Positions 41,914-42,124 of a DNA stretch of 42,124 nt are shown in pieces; the stretch's first letter is position 1; the number at the start of each line of letters is the position of its first letter. The notes beneath the pieces are model-generated. The model was not told the DNA's origin, did not search any database, and saw only the letters and a list, made by a program, of their open reading frames with translations. Both the position numbers and the translations under genes were made by a program. The DNA comes from Opitutaceae bacterium (lineage in GTDB: Bacteria > Verrucomicrobiota > Verrucomicrobiia > Opitutales > Opitutaceae), in contig JAIXWY010000014.1 in the NCBI GenBank assembly GCA_027490995.1, forward strand, positions 1 to 42,124, given 5' to 3'.

Positions 41914-42124
<211 letters not shown>

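Overview
The window is high-GC, densely packed DNA from a Gram-negative bacterium. The gene set points to the Verrucomicrobiota, most likely an Opitutaceae-like lineage: plant-polysaccharide glycosidases (GH26, GH88), LuxR-type and NtrC-like response regulators, a zinc importer and housekeeping genes (gmk, miaB, rlmN, holA, pdxH) with few canonical Shine-Dalgarno sites. The lineage is inferred from gene content and protein character; no marker phylogeny could be run.

Left edge (1-1842): the end of an integrated element. A tyrosine recombinase and a translationally coupled partial gene are read leftwards. A tRNA-3'-end-like sequence with an encoded CCA lies just outside the integrase and is a candidate attachment site.

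2247-16625 is mostly core chromosome: an orphan PilC/GspF protein with a degenerate NtrC-like regulator; a gmk / membrane protein / miaB group read leftwards; a NarL-type regulator divergent from an alpha-oxoamine-synthase-like protein whose PLP lysine is replaced by arginine; a tiny Lys/Ala-rich peptide gene with a very strong hairpin terminator; an unrecognised 470-residue protein; rlmN coupled to a PHP histidinol-phosphatase; a GH88-like hydrolase; pdxH and sixA.

16758-25808: a class I aminotransferase, a fragment of a dihydroorotate-dehydrogenase-like gene, a GH26 mannanase, a lipoate ligase-like protein, a four-gene zinc uptake operon (His-rich lipoprotein, ZnuA-, ZnuC- and ZnuB-like), a DUF2071 protein and holA.

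26285-30079 is an envelope cassette: an LtaS/MdoB-type phosphotransferase, a putative outer-membrane barrel and a PAP2 phosphatase. 30156-39228 is the most unusual stretch: nine closely spaced or overlapping genes on one strand. They encode a YceI protein, a prenyl diphosphate synthase, an FtsX-type permease and its ATPase, a heme-copper-oxidase-subunit-I-like protein that seems to have lost CuB ligands, a small membrane protein, a polytopic membrane domain fused to CcoO-like and CcoP-like cytochrome c domains, and a two-component system. I read this as an atypical, probably undescribed respiratory or redox module with its own regulators.

Right edge (39313-42124): a HAD phosphatase and a Sel1/coiled-coil/LysM protein read leftwards, then the 3' end of an rRNA operon (23S end, 5S, terminator) on the minus strand.
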